Made by a program: the position numbers and the translations under genes | Shown: positions 33,988-42,432 of the stretch, piece by piece | How the letters are laid out: every line of letters begins with the position of its first letter | Numbering within the stretch: the stretch's first letter is position 1 | The notes under the pieces: generated by a model | Database searches by the model: none | What the model was told of the DNA's origin: nothing | The model's input: the letters and a program-made list of their open reading frames with translations, nothing else | NCBI GenBank assembly: GCA_017399535.1 | Contig: JAFQBX010000012.1 | Span: forward strand, 1 to 47,712 | DNA: 47,712 nt | Source: Clostridia bacterium | GTDB lineage: Bacteria; Bacillota; Clostridia; Oscillospirales; Acutalibacteraceae | Reading direction: 5' to 3'

Positions 33988-34953
33988 TTATTTGATTGGA
34001 GTATCAACGTGCTGTTTGATTTGATATCTTTCTGTATCGTTTATAAATGCGTTGTCGATTACGTTTTTTATCCTTTCGGACGGACAAATGAGGGTAACCT
34101 GATTTTCCGGTTCGAGGTTGGTCATTCTTGTAAACTGATATACAAGCGACTCGATTAACCAATCAAATTTGTGCGTAGGATTATTTATCAAGAATAGCGC
34201 AATCTTTCTGTTTTCGTCGTTAAAAAGCTCCTCAAAACAGAGATTGTTTGTCGCCGTTAAATTTAGAAATTCGGCATAGCTCAGTTGATAAAACAACCTT
34301 TTCAAACCGCAGGCGCTTTTTTTAGAAAGCAGATTGATGTCCGAGTATTCGCTATCTTTATTGAAAAGAATCTCAAACAAAGAGTTAAAGTTTCTTTTGA
34401 ATGGCGGACACTTTTTCATAATGAATAGAAGCACTGAATTCAGCGCTAAACAAAGCTCATATTCCATGGGATTTAACGTATCTTTTCTGAGAATGGCCTT
34501 TATTAAAAATTCGGAATACTGATAAATTTCCGGCTCGGTTTTTAAATAATCGAACGGATTGTATGTATTCGATTTTTGAAGGTCACAGAGGTTGAGAATT
34601 TTTATCTCATATCCTCGTGTTTCAAGTATCGTTCCAAATTCATCAAGCAAACGACAAGAAGTATCAAACAGAATAAAATTCCCGCTCTTTCCAAGCGCTC
34701 TTCTCGCTGCATTAAGGTTTTGGCGGCCTTCACCGAAAATGATGTAAGAGCCGTTTTGATGGAGTGGGATCCCGTTGACCAAATCGTAATTATACTTTTC
34801 AGCGAAGTCTAAAACGAACTCGATGGACGATGTACCATCCTCTCGGATTTTATAATAATTGCTTTTACTAATGTTCATAGCATCGCAAAATTCTTTTGGT
34901 TTTTTGCCGGTGCTATATTGAAAATTAGTCAAATGTTCTCCTATAATTTTCAT
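33988..34953 (-). CDS. HTH domain fused to a degenerate TraG/VirD4-like (type IV coupling protein) domain
   Basis: 321 residues from ATG 34953 (GAAAGGTGG upstream). Residues 1-60 look like a lambda-repressor-type HTH (EFCDAMNISKSNYYKI). Residues 69-136 resemble the TraG/VirD4 nucleotide-binding region: NFILFDTSCRLLDEFGTILETRGYEIKILNLCD...YNPFDYL corresponds to the usual DPKGE...KVLNL...YNPF. Residues 249-276 (RKIALFLINNPTHKFDWLIESLVYQFTRM) match the 'ALF-I-P-D-T-FNFL' block that precedes Walker B in coupling proteins. Walker A is replaced by IIFGEGRQNLN, and the DEFANIG Walker B block is missing. It therefore cannot be an ordinary coupling ATPase; a regulatory or domesticated derivative is likely. 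Confidence 0.65.
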   Translation of the reverse strand: MKIIGEHLTNFQYSTGKKPKEFCDAMNISKSNYYKIREDGTSSIEFVLDFAEKYNYDLVNGIPLHQNGSYIIFGEGRQNLNAARRALGKSGNFILFDTSCRLLDEFGTILETRGYEIKILNLCDLQKSNTYNPFDYLKTEPEIYQYSEFLIKAILRKDTLNPMEYELCLALNSVLLFIMKKCPPFKRNFNSLFEILFNKDSEYSDINLLSKKSACGLKRLFYQLSYAEFLNLTATNNLCFEELFNDENRKIALFLINNPTHKFDWLIESLVYQFTRMTNLEPENQVTLICPSERIKNVIDNAFINDTERYQIKQHVDTPIK

Positions 34954-35054
34954 AAAATTCACCACCTTTCTTTTTGTTTTCAAAAACAGTATGACAGATT
35001 GAGTTTTAAAATCCGTGCGTTTTTGTGGATTTTTAGAAAAAATTTTTCTGTTTA

Positions 35055-35525
35055 TCACAGAATACTTCCTGTATAGTGGGTTTTTCCTTTTGTTTCGTCT
35101 TTGTCAATGGTTAAATATCTCGGGAATTCGCATAAATATCTCTGAGTCGGTGTCCCTTTCCATACAATTTCAGGATTTATGATGTAAAAATTGAGACCTT
35201 TATCCTTTTTAACGTAAATGAGGTTTGCTTTTTGAAGGATTTTGAGTTGGCGCCAAACGGTAGTGTTTGAAATTTTAAATTGCTGGCACAGAGCTTTTTG
35301 GGTTACGCATGATGCATTTCTGGTATTTGCGTTTTTTTCGAGAAAGAGGAGAATGGCCAAGGCCTTTGGATGTTTAGCAGCAAAATTGCATAAGAAATTC
35401 GAGTATTCGCAATTTAACTGAATAAATCTCCTGAATCCGAGAGCTTTTTCTTGCGGCGTTAGAGTAGGAGTGAGAACCTCTCCGGTTTCAGTGCAAACGG
35501 TTACTGTTGATTTTTCTGACTTCAT
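35055..35525 (-). CDS. Winged-helix protein, RepL-like replication initiator or regulator
   Basis: 156 residues. The central region (ALAILLFLEKNANTRNASCVTQKALCQQFKISNTTVWRQLKILQKANLIYVKK) is a winged helix-turn-helix of the kind found in RepL plasmid replication proteins. The following FYIINPEIVW is also RepL-like. The start is set at ATG 35525, 11 nt after GAAAGG; the ATG three codons earlier is only 2 nt from that site. Together with the TraG-like gene downstream it suggests a degraded plasmid or conjugative backbone. A regulatory role instead of replication cannot be excluded. Confidence 0.6.
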   Translation of the reverse strand: MKSEKSTVTVCTETGEVLTPTLTPQEKALGFRRFIQLNCEYSNFLCNFAAKHPKALAILLFLEKNANTRNASCVTQKALCQQFKISNTTVWRQLKILQKANLIYVKKDKGLNFYIINPEIVWKGTPTQRYLCEFPRYLTIDKDETKGKTHYTGSIL

Positions 35526-35716
35526 AATTATCATATCCTTTCAAATTGATTTCTTTTAGTATGACAGAAGTCGTGATGAAAAATTGCACGCTATAAAAAG
35601 GAGAGTTTCCATAGAGTAAAATTTGGTAATTTGCGAAAGCATTGGTACAGCTGGGTTTGAGCGGGGTGCCGTCAAATCGTTCTTTATATAATAAATTAAT
35701 TAATTAATAAACTAAC

Positions 35717-35752
35717 TTAGCCCTCATGCTTTTTTTCGCATGAGGGCCTTTT
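35717..35752 (+). terminator. Strong hairpin before the large structured RNA
   Basis: GCCCTCATGC (35720-35729) / GCATGAGGGC (35738-35747) with a T-rich loop, then CTTTT. Confidence 0.7.
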
Positions 35753-35800
35753 AGCTTGGGCAGGGTTAAAGTAATACCTGCTTATTTAATTGATAATTTA

Positions 35801-36398
35801 CGTCTGCACAAGCGTACTCAATGAGGATTTGTTTGGTTTATTCAACCACCTTTTCCACTTGGCGTAATCAAAAATCCGAATTGAGCTTTTTAGGACACTT
35901 TGCAGCAGGTTTTACAGCAGCTCGATTGTTTTTTATCCTTTGTAAAGCGTAGAATTAACAAGTTCCTTTTAGGACAAGGCAATTGAGCTGCTACGAGAAA
36001 ATTGCTGAACATTTATCCTGATCTTATTCCCTAAGCACCTGCTGGCTTTACCCTCGATGGTCGCGCTTCCCCGCGCGACCATGTCCTCCTGAGGCAGGGA
36101 AACGGGAGGGGGCTTGTCTTATGTACAAGGGTAGGATTTCCTTGCGAACAAGCTGTTGAATAACGTGATGAGGTGGGTTTTAAGCAGGACCCACCAAGCG
36201 ACGTGAGGGTTGGGCTTTATAAAAAAGCAAATGGAAGAGTGGATAGTATTTACGAACAATCCTCACGAACTCACTTTGGGACATGTTATGAAAAGCTCGT
36301 ATAAGCGAGGTGCGGGCTGCTTTGTAAACTGACTGAATTAACAAGGTTATGACACTGCGCAATCCTCGGTTTGTGAGCAAAGTCCCGGTTTTTTTTTA
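35801..36398 (+). ncRNA. Large (about 570-600 nt) structured non-coding RNA candidate
   Basis: No convincing reading frame covers this stretch, yet it has many exact complementarities. A closing stem joins CACAA (35807-35811)/TTGTG (36371-36375) and TGAGGATT (35822-35829)/AATCCTCG (36361-36368). A 13-pair helix runs 35916-35928 with 35980-35992, extended by CCTTTGT (35937-35943)/ACAAGG (35974-35979). A 10-pair hairpin is at 36057-36066/36073-36082. CTTGT/ACAAG is at 36113/36125, CTTG-CGAA-CAAG at 36141-36152, GGTGGGT/ACCCACC at 36172/36189. A 9-pair helix joins GTGAGGGTT (36203-36211) and AATCCTCAC (36258-36266). In all three helices with a non-Watson-Crick pair, the pair is G.U when read on the plus strand (A.C on the minus), so transcription is rightward. 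A T-run follows at 36389. Size and mobile setting recall ROOL/GOLLD RNAs; family not assignable by eye. Confidence 0.62.
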
Positions 36399-36512
36399 TC
36401 ACTGGCCTTATTAAAAAAATACCATTGTTTTTTTGCATTCCTTCGGAAACGGGATAATTAGCTCGATATTTTTAAATGCATTTTTATCACAAAACATCCG
36501 TGACAAAATATA

Positions 36513-36541
36513 TTGACAAAATTTGTCGAGCGTTGTATAAT
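36513..36541 (+). promoter_or_regulatory. Promoter of the type I restriction-modification operon
   Basis: TTGACA (36513-36518), 17-base spacer, TATAAT (36536-36541). GACAAA/TTTGTC inverted repeat overlaps the -35, and a further TGACAAAAT lies just upstream: possible operator. Confidence 0.88.
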
Positions 36542-36580
36542 ATAATCACAAAAAGACCAAGACAAATTTTGAGGTGAATT

Positions 36581-37177
36581 ATGGTACTTGAAAATGTCGC
36601 TACGATTCGAACCGGCGTTGTGACTACCCGAAAAAAAGCCGGTGAAAACGACCAGGTTCTATATGAGTACAAATTACTAAATCTTAAATGCGCAGCCGCC
36701 GCAGGATATTTGGATTTACAATACGCAGAAACTCTTGGAACGTCGGAACCACTAAAACCGGAGTATTTCACGCAACCAAATGATATACTTGTTAGATTGA
36801 GTGCGCCGTACACGGCAATTATGATAACGCGTGAGGAGTGGTGTGGATATTTAGTGCCGTCGCACTTCGCTATTATACGAGTGGATAAGATGGAAGCTTC
36901 CCCGGAGTATATATTGTGGCTTTTAAAAAGAGAGTCGACTAAACAAAAAATTCTACAAAACATAAGCGGTAGCGGAGCTTTCGGAACGATAAATTCCAAA
37001 TTTTTTAGCACATTACCGGTAAGAAATTTACCATTAAAGAAACAGCAAATAATTGGTCAAATGCAAATACTGTCCGAAAGGGAACAGGAACTGTTACATA
37101 ACTTGACTGTTCAAAAAGAGGTATACAACAAACAGCTTATTGATAAAATCTATGATTCTGTAAAGAGAGGTAATTAA
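36581..37177 (+). CDS. Half-length HsdS-like specificity protein (single TRD)
   Basis: 198 residues, about half a normal type I specificity subunit. It contains one target recognition domain (LENVATIRTGVVTTRKKAG ... SPEYILWLLKRES ... SGSGAFGTINSKFFSTLPVRNLPLKKQQ) and one helical spacer (IIGQMQILSEREQELLHNLTVQKEVYNKQL). GAGGTG precedes the ATG. It ends 2 bases before hsdM, so it is translated with it. Two copies could form a symmetric specificity unit, or it could compete with the full HsdS encoded downstream (inference). Confidence 0.82.
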   Translation: MVLENVATIRTGVVTTRKKAGENDQVLYEYKLLNLKCAAAAGYLDLQYAETLGTSEPLKPEYFTQPNDILVRLSAPYTAIMITREEWCGYLVPSHFAIIRVDKMEASPEYILWLLKRESTKQKILQNISGSGAFGTINSKFFSTLPVRNLPLKKQQIIGQMQILSEREQELLHNLTVQKEVYNKQLIDKIYDSVKRGN

Positions 37178-37179
37178 AA

Positions 37180-38736
37180 ATGACTACAAAACAAAATATC
37201 GAAAAAGTTCTTTGGAGCGCCTGCGATAGTTTCCGTGGCAAAATTGATAGTTCACGTTATAAAGATTATATCTTATCCATGCTTTTTGTTAAATATCTTA
37301 GCGACGTATATGCAGAAACCAAGGATAATTATATGAAGCAGTATGATGGCGATCTCCGTCGAGTTGAGCGTGCAATGGGTCGTGAGCGTTTTGTTATGGA
37401 CGAAACTTCTACCTTTACATATCTGTACAACAATCGCAACGATTCTGAAATTGGCCAGAAGATCAATGTTGCGCTTGCAGCTATTGAAAACAATAATAGT
37501 GCAAAGTTGCATAATGTTTTTCGAGCAATTGATTTTAACTCCACTGTTGATTTTGGTGAGCCGAAAGAAAAAAATGCTATTCTTAAAAATCTTCTTGAAG
37601 ACTTCAAGGACCTTGACCTTCGACCTTCTCAATTGGATAACGTAGATATCATTGGCGACTCCTATGAATATATGATTGCGAACTTCGCATCTGATGCGGG
37701 CAAAAAAGGCGGAGAGTTCTATACACCGAGTAAGGTTTCTGAGTTGGTTGCTCGTTTGGTACAGCCCAAAGAAAACGACCGTATTTATGATGCAACCTGT
37801 GGCAGCGGAGGTTTGCTTCTCAAAGCATTCAAGCAAATTTCGAGCGGTAAAGCTCGTGTTTACGGTCAGGAACAGAATATGCAGACATGGGCTCTTTGCC
37901 GTATGAATATGTTCCTTCACAATGTTGACGATGCTGTTATCTGGCATGGCGATACACTTGCTAACCCCGGTAATATCGAAGATGACAAATTGATGAAGTT
38001 CCAGTGCATTGTCGCTAACCCCCCATTTTCATTTGACAAGTGGGATAGCGGCTTCTTAGGCGATGCCGAAACTGACGCCAAGGGTAAGAAACCGAAGATG
38101 AGTGCTGAACTTGATCCATATCGTCGATTTGACTGGGGTATTCCGCCTACATCAAAGGGCGACTATGCTTTTGTAATGCATATGCTTCACAGCCTTGATG
38201 CCGAAAGAGGTCGTATGGGAATTATTTTACCCCACGGTGTGCTATTCAGAGGCGCAAGTGAAGGCCGAATTCGTCAAACAATAATCGAACAATTCAACCT
38301 TCTTGACGCTGTAATTGGATTGCCTGCGAACCTTTTCTACGGAGCTGGTATTCCTGCGTGTATTCTCATCTTCCGCAAAGATCGTGGAACCAACAATAAA
38401 GTTTTATTCGTTGACGCAAGTGGCGAGGGTAATTTTGAAAAGGGCAAGAACCAAAACATTTTGCGCGAATGCGATGTGGTGCGTATCGTAGATACATATA
38501 ACCGCTATAAGAGTGATATCGCTTTCACCGGCGAAGATAAGTATAGCTATGTTGCAACCCTTGAAGAAATCAAGGAAAATGACTACAACCTGAACATTCC
38601 CCGCTATGTAGATACCTTTGAGGAGGAAGATCTCATTGATATTGACGAGGTTAAGCAAAACATTGCCAATATCGAGGCAGAACTTGCCGAGGTGCAGGCA
38701 CAGATGAAAAAGTATATGGAAGAGTTAGGATTATAA
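37180..38736 (+). CDS. hsdM: Type I restriction-modification methyltransferase subunit
   Basis: N6-adenine methyltransferase subunit, 518 residues. N-terminal HsdM helical domain, then the SAM-binding motif I DATCGSGG (204-211) and catalytic NPPF (280-283). GEFYTPSKVSELVARLV and GRMGIILPHGVLFRGASEG are typical of the family. The C-terminal coiled coil (IANIEAELAEVQAQMKKYMEEL) pairs with HsdS. All motifs are intact. Confidence 0.97.
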   Translation: MTTKQNIEKVLWSACDSFRGKIDSSRYKDYILSMLFVKYLSDVYAETKDNYMKQYDGDLRRVERAMGRERFVMDETSTFTYLYNNRNDSEIGQKINVALAAIENNNSAKLHNVFRAIDFNSTVDFGEPKEKNAILKNLLEDFKDLDLRPSQLDNVDIIGDSYEYMIANFASDAGKKGGEFYTPSKVSELVARLVQPKENDRIYDATCGSGGLLLKAFKQISSGKARVYGQEQNMQTWALCRMNMFLHNVDDAVIWHGDTLANPGNIEDDKLMKFQCIVANPPFSFDKWDSGFLGDAETDAKGKKPKMSAELDPYRRFDWGIPPTSKGDYAFVMHMLHSLDAERGRMGIILPHGVLFRGASEGRIRQTIIEQFNLLDAVIGLPANLFYGAGIPACILIFRKDRGTNNKVLFVDASGEGNFEKGKNQNILRECDVVRIVDTYNRYKSDIAFTGEDKYSYVATLEEIKENDYNLNIPRYVDTFEEEDLIDIDEVKQNIANIEAELAEVQAQMKKYMEELGL

Positions 38737-38755
38737 AATGAAGGGAGAGATATAA

Positions 38756-39595
38756 ATGTTTTTCTTTTTTGATAAGGATGAAAGTATTTTTGAAAATATC
38801 AAACACACGCTTGAAGACGGAATAGAGTATTGGAATGCCCGTGAACTGCAAAATGTATTGGAATATACAGATTGGCGAAATTTTCTTAAAGTTATTGATA
38901 AAGCTAAGTTAGCTTGTGAAAACAGCGGTATTCTTATAGAGGAACATTTCGTTGACGTCAACAAATCATCTCCTATGCCAAATGGAGGCGCGAGACTAAT
39001 TGATGATATTCAGTTGTCAAGATATGCGTGTTACCTGATTATGCAAAATGGCGACCCACGAAAAGAAGTTATCGCTATTGGACAAACTTATTTCGCGGTT
39101 AAGACAAGACAGCAGGAAATAATTGACAACTATGATATTCTTACTGAAGAACAAAAACGCTTGGCTATTCGTAACGAAATAGTAGTTCACAACAAAGCTC
39201 TTGCAGAAGCGGCAAAGCAGGCCGGTATTACAGAACCTGTAGAATATGCTGTTTTTCAGAACTGGGGTTATAAGGGGCTGTATGGTGGCATGGACATGAG
39301 AGCTATTCACCAGCATAAAGGACTTAAAAAGAGCCAAAAAATTCTTGACTATATGGGAAGCACAGAACTTGCGGCTAACCTTTTTCGTGCTACACAGACT
39401 GATGAAAAAATTAGACGTGAGAATATCAGAGGTAAAGCGAAAGCAAATCAGACGCATTTTGAGGTTGGTGCCAAGGTAAGACAGACCATAAAAGAACTTG
39501 GTGGAACGATGCCTGAGGACCTACCAACTCCCGAAAAAAGTATAAAACAAATCGAACGTGAGCAAGAAAAGAAAAAATTAGCAGAGAAAAAATAA
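38756..39595 (+). CDS. dinD: DNA damage-inducible protein D-like (DinD)
   Basis: 279 residues of the DinD family (Bro-N/KilA-like N terminus: EYWNARELQNVLEYTDWRNFLKVIDKAKLACENSG; then YACYLIMQNGDPRKEVIAIGQTYFAVKTRQQE). E. coli DinD is SOS-induced and affects RecA filaments. The GTELAANLFR-like block and the Lys/Glu-rich C terminus fit. Starts 19 bases after hsdM with AGGGAGAG upstream. Located inside a type I restriction locus, where DinD/Bro-N genes recur; role there unknown. Confidence 0.88.
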   Translation: MFFFFDKDESIFENIKHTLEDGIEYWNARELQNVLEYTDWRNFLKVIDKAKLACENSGILIEEHFVDVNKSSPMPNGGARLIDDIQLSRYACYLIMQNGDPRKEVIAIGQTYFAVKTRQQEIIDNYDILTEEQKRLAIRNEIVVHNKALAEAAKQAGITEPVEYAVFQNWGYKGLYGGMDMRAIHQHKGLKKSQKILDYMGSTELAANLFRATQTDEKIRRENIRGKAKANQTHFEVGAKVRQTIKELGGTMPEDLPTPEKSIKQIEREQEKKKLAEKK

Positions 39596-39748
39596 ACATT
39601 AGTCTTTTCCGAATAGTTCAATTGTTATAGACAATCTTTAACAAAGCGATTTTGATAAATTGGCGGTTATAACAAAAAGGGTTTAATATTAAAATTTGTT
39701 TATTCGTAGCGTATTATCAAAGAAAAACAGTTGGGAGGAATTTGGTTT

Positions 39749-40342
39749 ATGATAAATGTATTTGGTCAACATCCTTTTAAAGGTATTGACTATAAAGAGT
39801 CAACTATTTTAAAAAGCATTTCGATGGTGTGTGGATATTGCGGCAATCATGTGGCACCTAATAGGGGGTATGCCGTTTATGCGGGCAATCAACCATGGTT
39901 AAATATATATATGTGTCCACATTGTGGTTATCCCATTATTTATTGTGTCCGCAATTACGAATCTTTACCAGGGGAACTATGTGGAAGAGGTATTAAGAAT
40001 TTGCCTGATAATATAAGTGTGTTATATGATGAATGTAGAACAAATTATTCAAACAAATGTTATACCTCAGCGCAAATGATAGCGAGGACGATTCTAATGC
40101 ATATTGCTGTTGAGCAGGGAGCAGACGAAAATCTTTCCTTCGCGAAATATGTTGAATATTTAGATTTAAAAGGATACATTCCACCCAATGGTAAAAAGTG
40201 GGTTGATTTTATACGTACATCTGGCAATCAAGCAAACCACGAAATAATAATAAAAGAAAAAGAAGAAACAGAAAAAGTTATTTCATTTTTGTCGATGCTT
40301 TTATTGTTTATTTATGAACTTCCAAATACTGAAATGAATTAG
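39749..40342 (+). CDS. DUF4145-domain protein with zinc ribbon
   Basis: 197 residues. The N-terminal zinc ribbon has CGYC and CPHC pairs. The C-terminal domain (CYTSAQMIARTILMHIAVEQGA ... FIRTSGNQANHEI) is DUF4145, a HEPN-like helical domain repeatedly found beside restriction systems. ATG 39749 is chosen because GGGAGG lies about 10 nt upstream. It is separated from dinD by 150 A+T-rich bases with no convincing promoter. Function unproven. Confidence 0.8.
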   Translation: MINVFGQHPFKGIDYKESTILKSISMVCGYCGNHVAPNRGYAVYAGNQPWLNIYMCPHCGYPIIYCVRNYESLPGELCGRGIKNLPDNISVLYDECRTNYSNKCYTSAQMIARTILMHIAVEQGADENLSFAKYVEYLDLKGYIPPNGKKWVDFIRTSGNQANHEIIIKEKEETEKVISFLSMLLLFIYELPNTEMN

Positions 40343-40375
40343 ATTGAATTTGCTTAGAGCTTTAGGAGGTGGAGT

Positions 40376-41656
40376 ATGACACCACAAGTAAAACAACGAA
40401 TTGAACAAATTCGACGCGGTGAAGTGCCGGAAGGATATAAAAAGACGAGAGTCGGTGTTGTGCCCAATGAGTGGGAAGAAATACGTTTCAAAAATATGTT
40501 TTCTCGCGTTACACGTAAGAACAAAGAAAACAACGATAATGTATTGACGATCTCGGCGCAATATGGACTTATCAACCAACGGGATTTTTTCAACAAAGAC
40601 ATAGCAAGCGACGATAAGTCAAATTACTATTTGTTGGAAAATGGTGAGTATGCATATAACAAAAGTTATTCTAATGGATATCCGTACGGCGCTTTGAAAC
40701 GCCTTGATATGTATGATAAAGGTATAGTTTCACCACTGTACATATGTTTTGCCGCTAATGAGGAAAATAAATGTCCCGATTTTTACATTCATTACTTTGA
40801 AGCAGGTAAAATGAATCGTGAAATTCAGGCTTTCGCCCAAGAAGGTGCAAGAAATCACGGCTTGCTCAATATCTCAGTGGATGACTTTTTTAACTCCAAC
40901 ATTGTTGCTCCTTCTTTGCCCGAACAAGAAAAAATCGCTGAAATTTTATCCGCGCAAGACAAGCTGATTGCGCTGAAAGAAAAACTTATCGAAGAAAAGA
41001 AGCGGCATAAAAAGGCGCTGATGCAACAGCTTCTTACTGGTAAAAAGAGATTGCCGGGATTTAGTAGTGAGTGGACAAGGCAGAAAATGTCAGATATTCT
41101 CTGTGAGAGGAAAGAGGAAAACAAAGATCAGTCATTAAGAATTTGCTCAGTTGCAGTAAATAGTGGTGTAGTAGATCAACGCGAACACTTGGGCAAAAGT
41201 ATGGCAGCCTCAGACACGTCTAATTACAATGTGGTTCATTATGGGGATATTGTATATACAAAAAGTCCCACTGGCGCATTCCCATATGGAATTGTGAAAC
41301 AAAGTCAACTCACAGAAAATGTGGCAGTTTCTCCGTTGTACGGCGTCTACGAACCTGCAAGTTATGAGATTGGATATTTGCTGAACGAATATTTTGTGTA
41401 TCCTAACAATACCAATGGATATTTGCTTCCAATAATCAACAAGGGCGCAAAGAACACCATAAATATTTCCAACGCTACATTTATCACCCCGTCGCTTTAT
41501 TTGCCAACAAATTTTGAGGAAATAAAAAAGCTTGTTCAAATATTCAAAGTAGCAAATAAGGAAATTAAACTTCTTCAAAGGGAACTTGACCAAGAAAAGC
41601 AGAAGAAAAAAGCCTTGATGCAGCTTCTACTGACGGGTGTTGTGAGGACAATCTAA
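40376..41656 (+). CDS. hsdS: Type I restriction-modification specificity subunit
   Basis: 426 residues with two target recognition domains (about 22-180 and 228-385), each followed by a conserved helix: QEKIAEILSAQDKLIALKEKLIEEKK / KKALMQQLLTGKKRLPGF and KLVQIFKVANKEIKLLQRE / KKKALMQLLLTG. It determines the bipartite DNA target of the HsdM/HsdR complex. The two TRDs are similar to each other (both ISAQYG/ICSVAVNSG ... QRDFFNK/QREHLGK ... PYG), suggesting a near-palindromic target. AGGAGGTGG lies before the ATG. Its stop overlaps the next ATG by one base (TAATG). Confidence 0.95.
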   Translation: MTPQVKQRIEQIRRGEVPEGYKKTRVGVVPNEWEEIRFKNMFSRVTRKNKENNDNVLTISAQYGLINQRDFFNKDIASDDKSNYYLLENGEYAYNKSYSNGYPYGALKRLDMYDKGIVSPLYICFAANEENKCPDFYIHYFEAGKMNREIQAFAQEGARNHGLLNISVDDFFNSNIVAPSLPEQEKIAEILSAQDKLIALKEKLIEEKKRHKKALMQQLLTGKKRLPGFSSEWTRQKMSDILCERKEENKDQSLRICSVAVNSGVVDQREHLGKSMAASDTSNYNVVHYGDIVYTKSPTGAFPYGIVKQSQLTENVAVSPLYGVYEPASYEIGYLLNEYFVYPNNTNGYLLPIINKGAKNTINISNATFITPSLYLPTNFEEIKKLVQIFKVANKEIKLLQRELDQEKQKKKALMQLLLTGVVRTI

Positions 41657-42183
41657 TGAAAGAATTTATTATTAACAATCTCGATGTCTTTGTTACAATA
41701 TTGGGTTTCTTTATTACTTACAAGTTAACGGCTAAAACTTTTGGTAACGAAATCCGAAAAAGCAAAATTGATCAGAATGTTGAAGCGATGCATTCATTGC
41801 CATTAGAATTATGTAATATGATGTCGAAAGTTCAAAAATCTCAGGGACAAAAAAATAAGGTTTCGGCAGATGAATACGAAAAGCTGATGACAAAGATTTT
41901 TGCATATGGTAGCAAAGAAGCTGTAACTTTGGCTGTTGAAATTCAGCAAACCTTCTATAAAGTTGCCAAAACAAACGACGATTATGGTCAATACTTATTG
42001 GTATTATTTGCATTATTAATAACTCAATTAAAATATGAAATCAGTGACGAAATAATCTCTCCAGAATCATGGTTTAAACTTAAAATCAATGACTATGACA
42101 GTGTTCGTGATAACATAGTAGACGAAATTAATGGCGTAATAAACACTTTAGGATTAAATAAAAAGTTTATTGTAAAGAAATGA
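41656..42183 (+). CDS. Single-pass membrane protein in the restriction operon
   Basis: 175 residues with a short N-terminal transmembrane helix (VFVTILGFFITY, about 11-24), then a mainly helical cytoplasmic domain with a second hydrophobic stretch YLLVLFALLITQL (about 113-126). No family recognised. One-base overlap with the hsdS stop indicates translational coupling. It may be an accessory defence component at the membrane (inference). Confidence 0.7.
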   Translation: MKEFIINNLDVFVTILGFFITYKLTAKTFGNEIRKSKIDQNVEAMHSLPLELCNMMSKVQKSQGQKNKVSADEYEKLMTKIFAYGSKEAVTLAVEIQQTFYKVAKTNDDYGQYLLVLFALLITQLKYEISDEIISPESWFKLKINDYDSVRDNIVDEINGVINTLGLNKKFIVKK

Positions 42184-42195
42184 GGTGAATAAACA

Positions 42196-42369
42196 GTGGC
42201 AACAAACCCACCTAAAGGTGATGGTCACAGAAACGGTGCTGTAAAACAGCGTTCACAGACCTACAACCCCAAAACCGAAACATGGACTAAACGTGATGCT
42301 AACACGGGAAGATTCATGGACGGTAAAAAGGATGGAACCCCATTTAAAGGTGTCCGCAAGGAAAAATAA
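42196..42369 (+). CDS. 57-residue basic protein between hsdS and hsdR
   Basis: GTG start with GAGGTG 8 nt upstream. The product begins MATNPPKGDGHRNGAVKQRS and ends PFKGVRKEK, rich in Lys, Thr, Asn and Gly, with no cysteine or hydrophobic segment. I recall near-identical short proteins in other restriction loci, annotated as hypothetical; conservation across loci would argue for function. It lies 12 bases after the membrane protein stop and 63 before hsdR, inside the same transcript. Confidence 0.75.
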   Translation: MATNPPKGDGHRNGAVKQRSQTYNPKTETWTKRDANTGRFMDGKKDGTPFKGVRKEK

Positions 42370-42432
42370 TTCCGCAGGCAGCGAGGCGATTTTTCGCCCC
42401 GCTATTCCTGCTTTTAAGATAGGAGCTTAAAT

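Noticed and set aside
36180-36380. Minus-strand open frame of 66 codons
   Set aside because: It lies inside the structured RNA candidate, lacks a ribosome binding site, and has no protein-like family features; plus-strand helices explain the sequence better.
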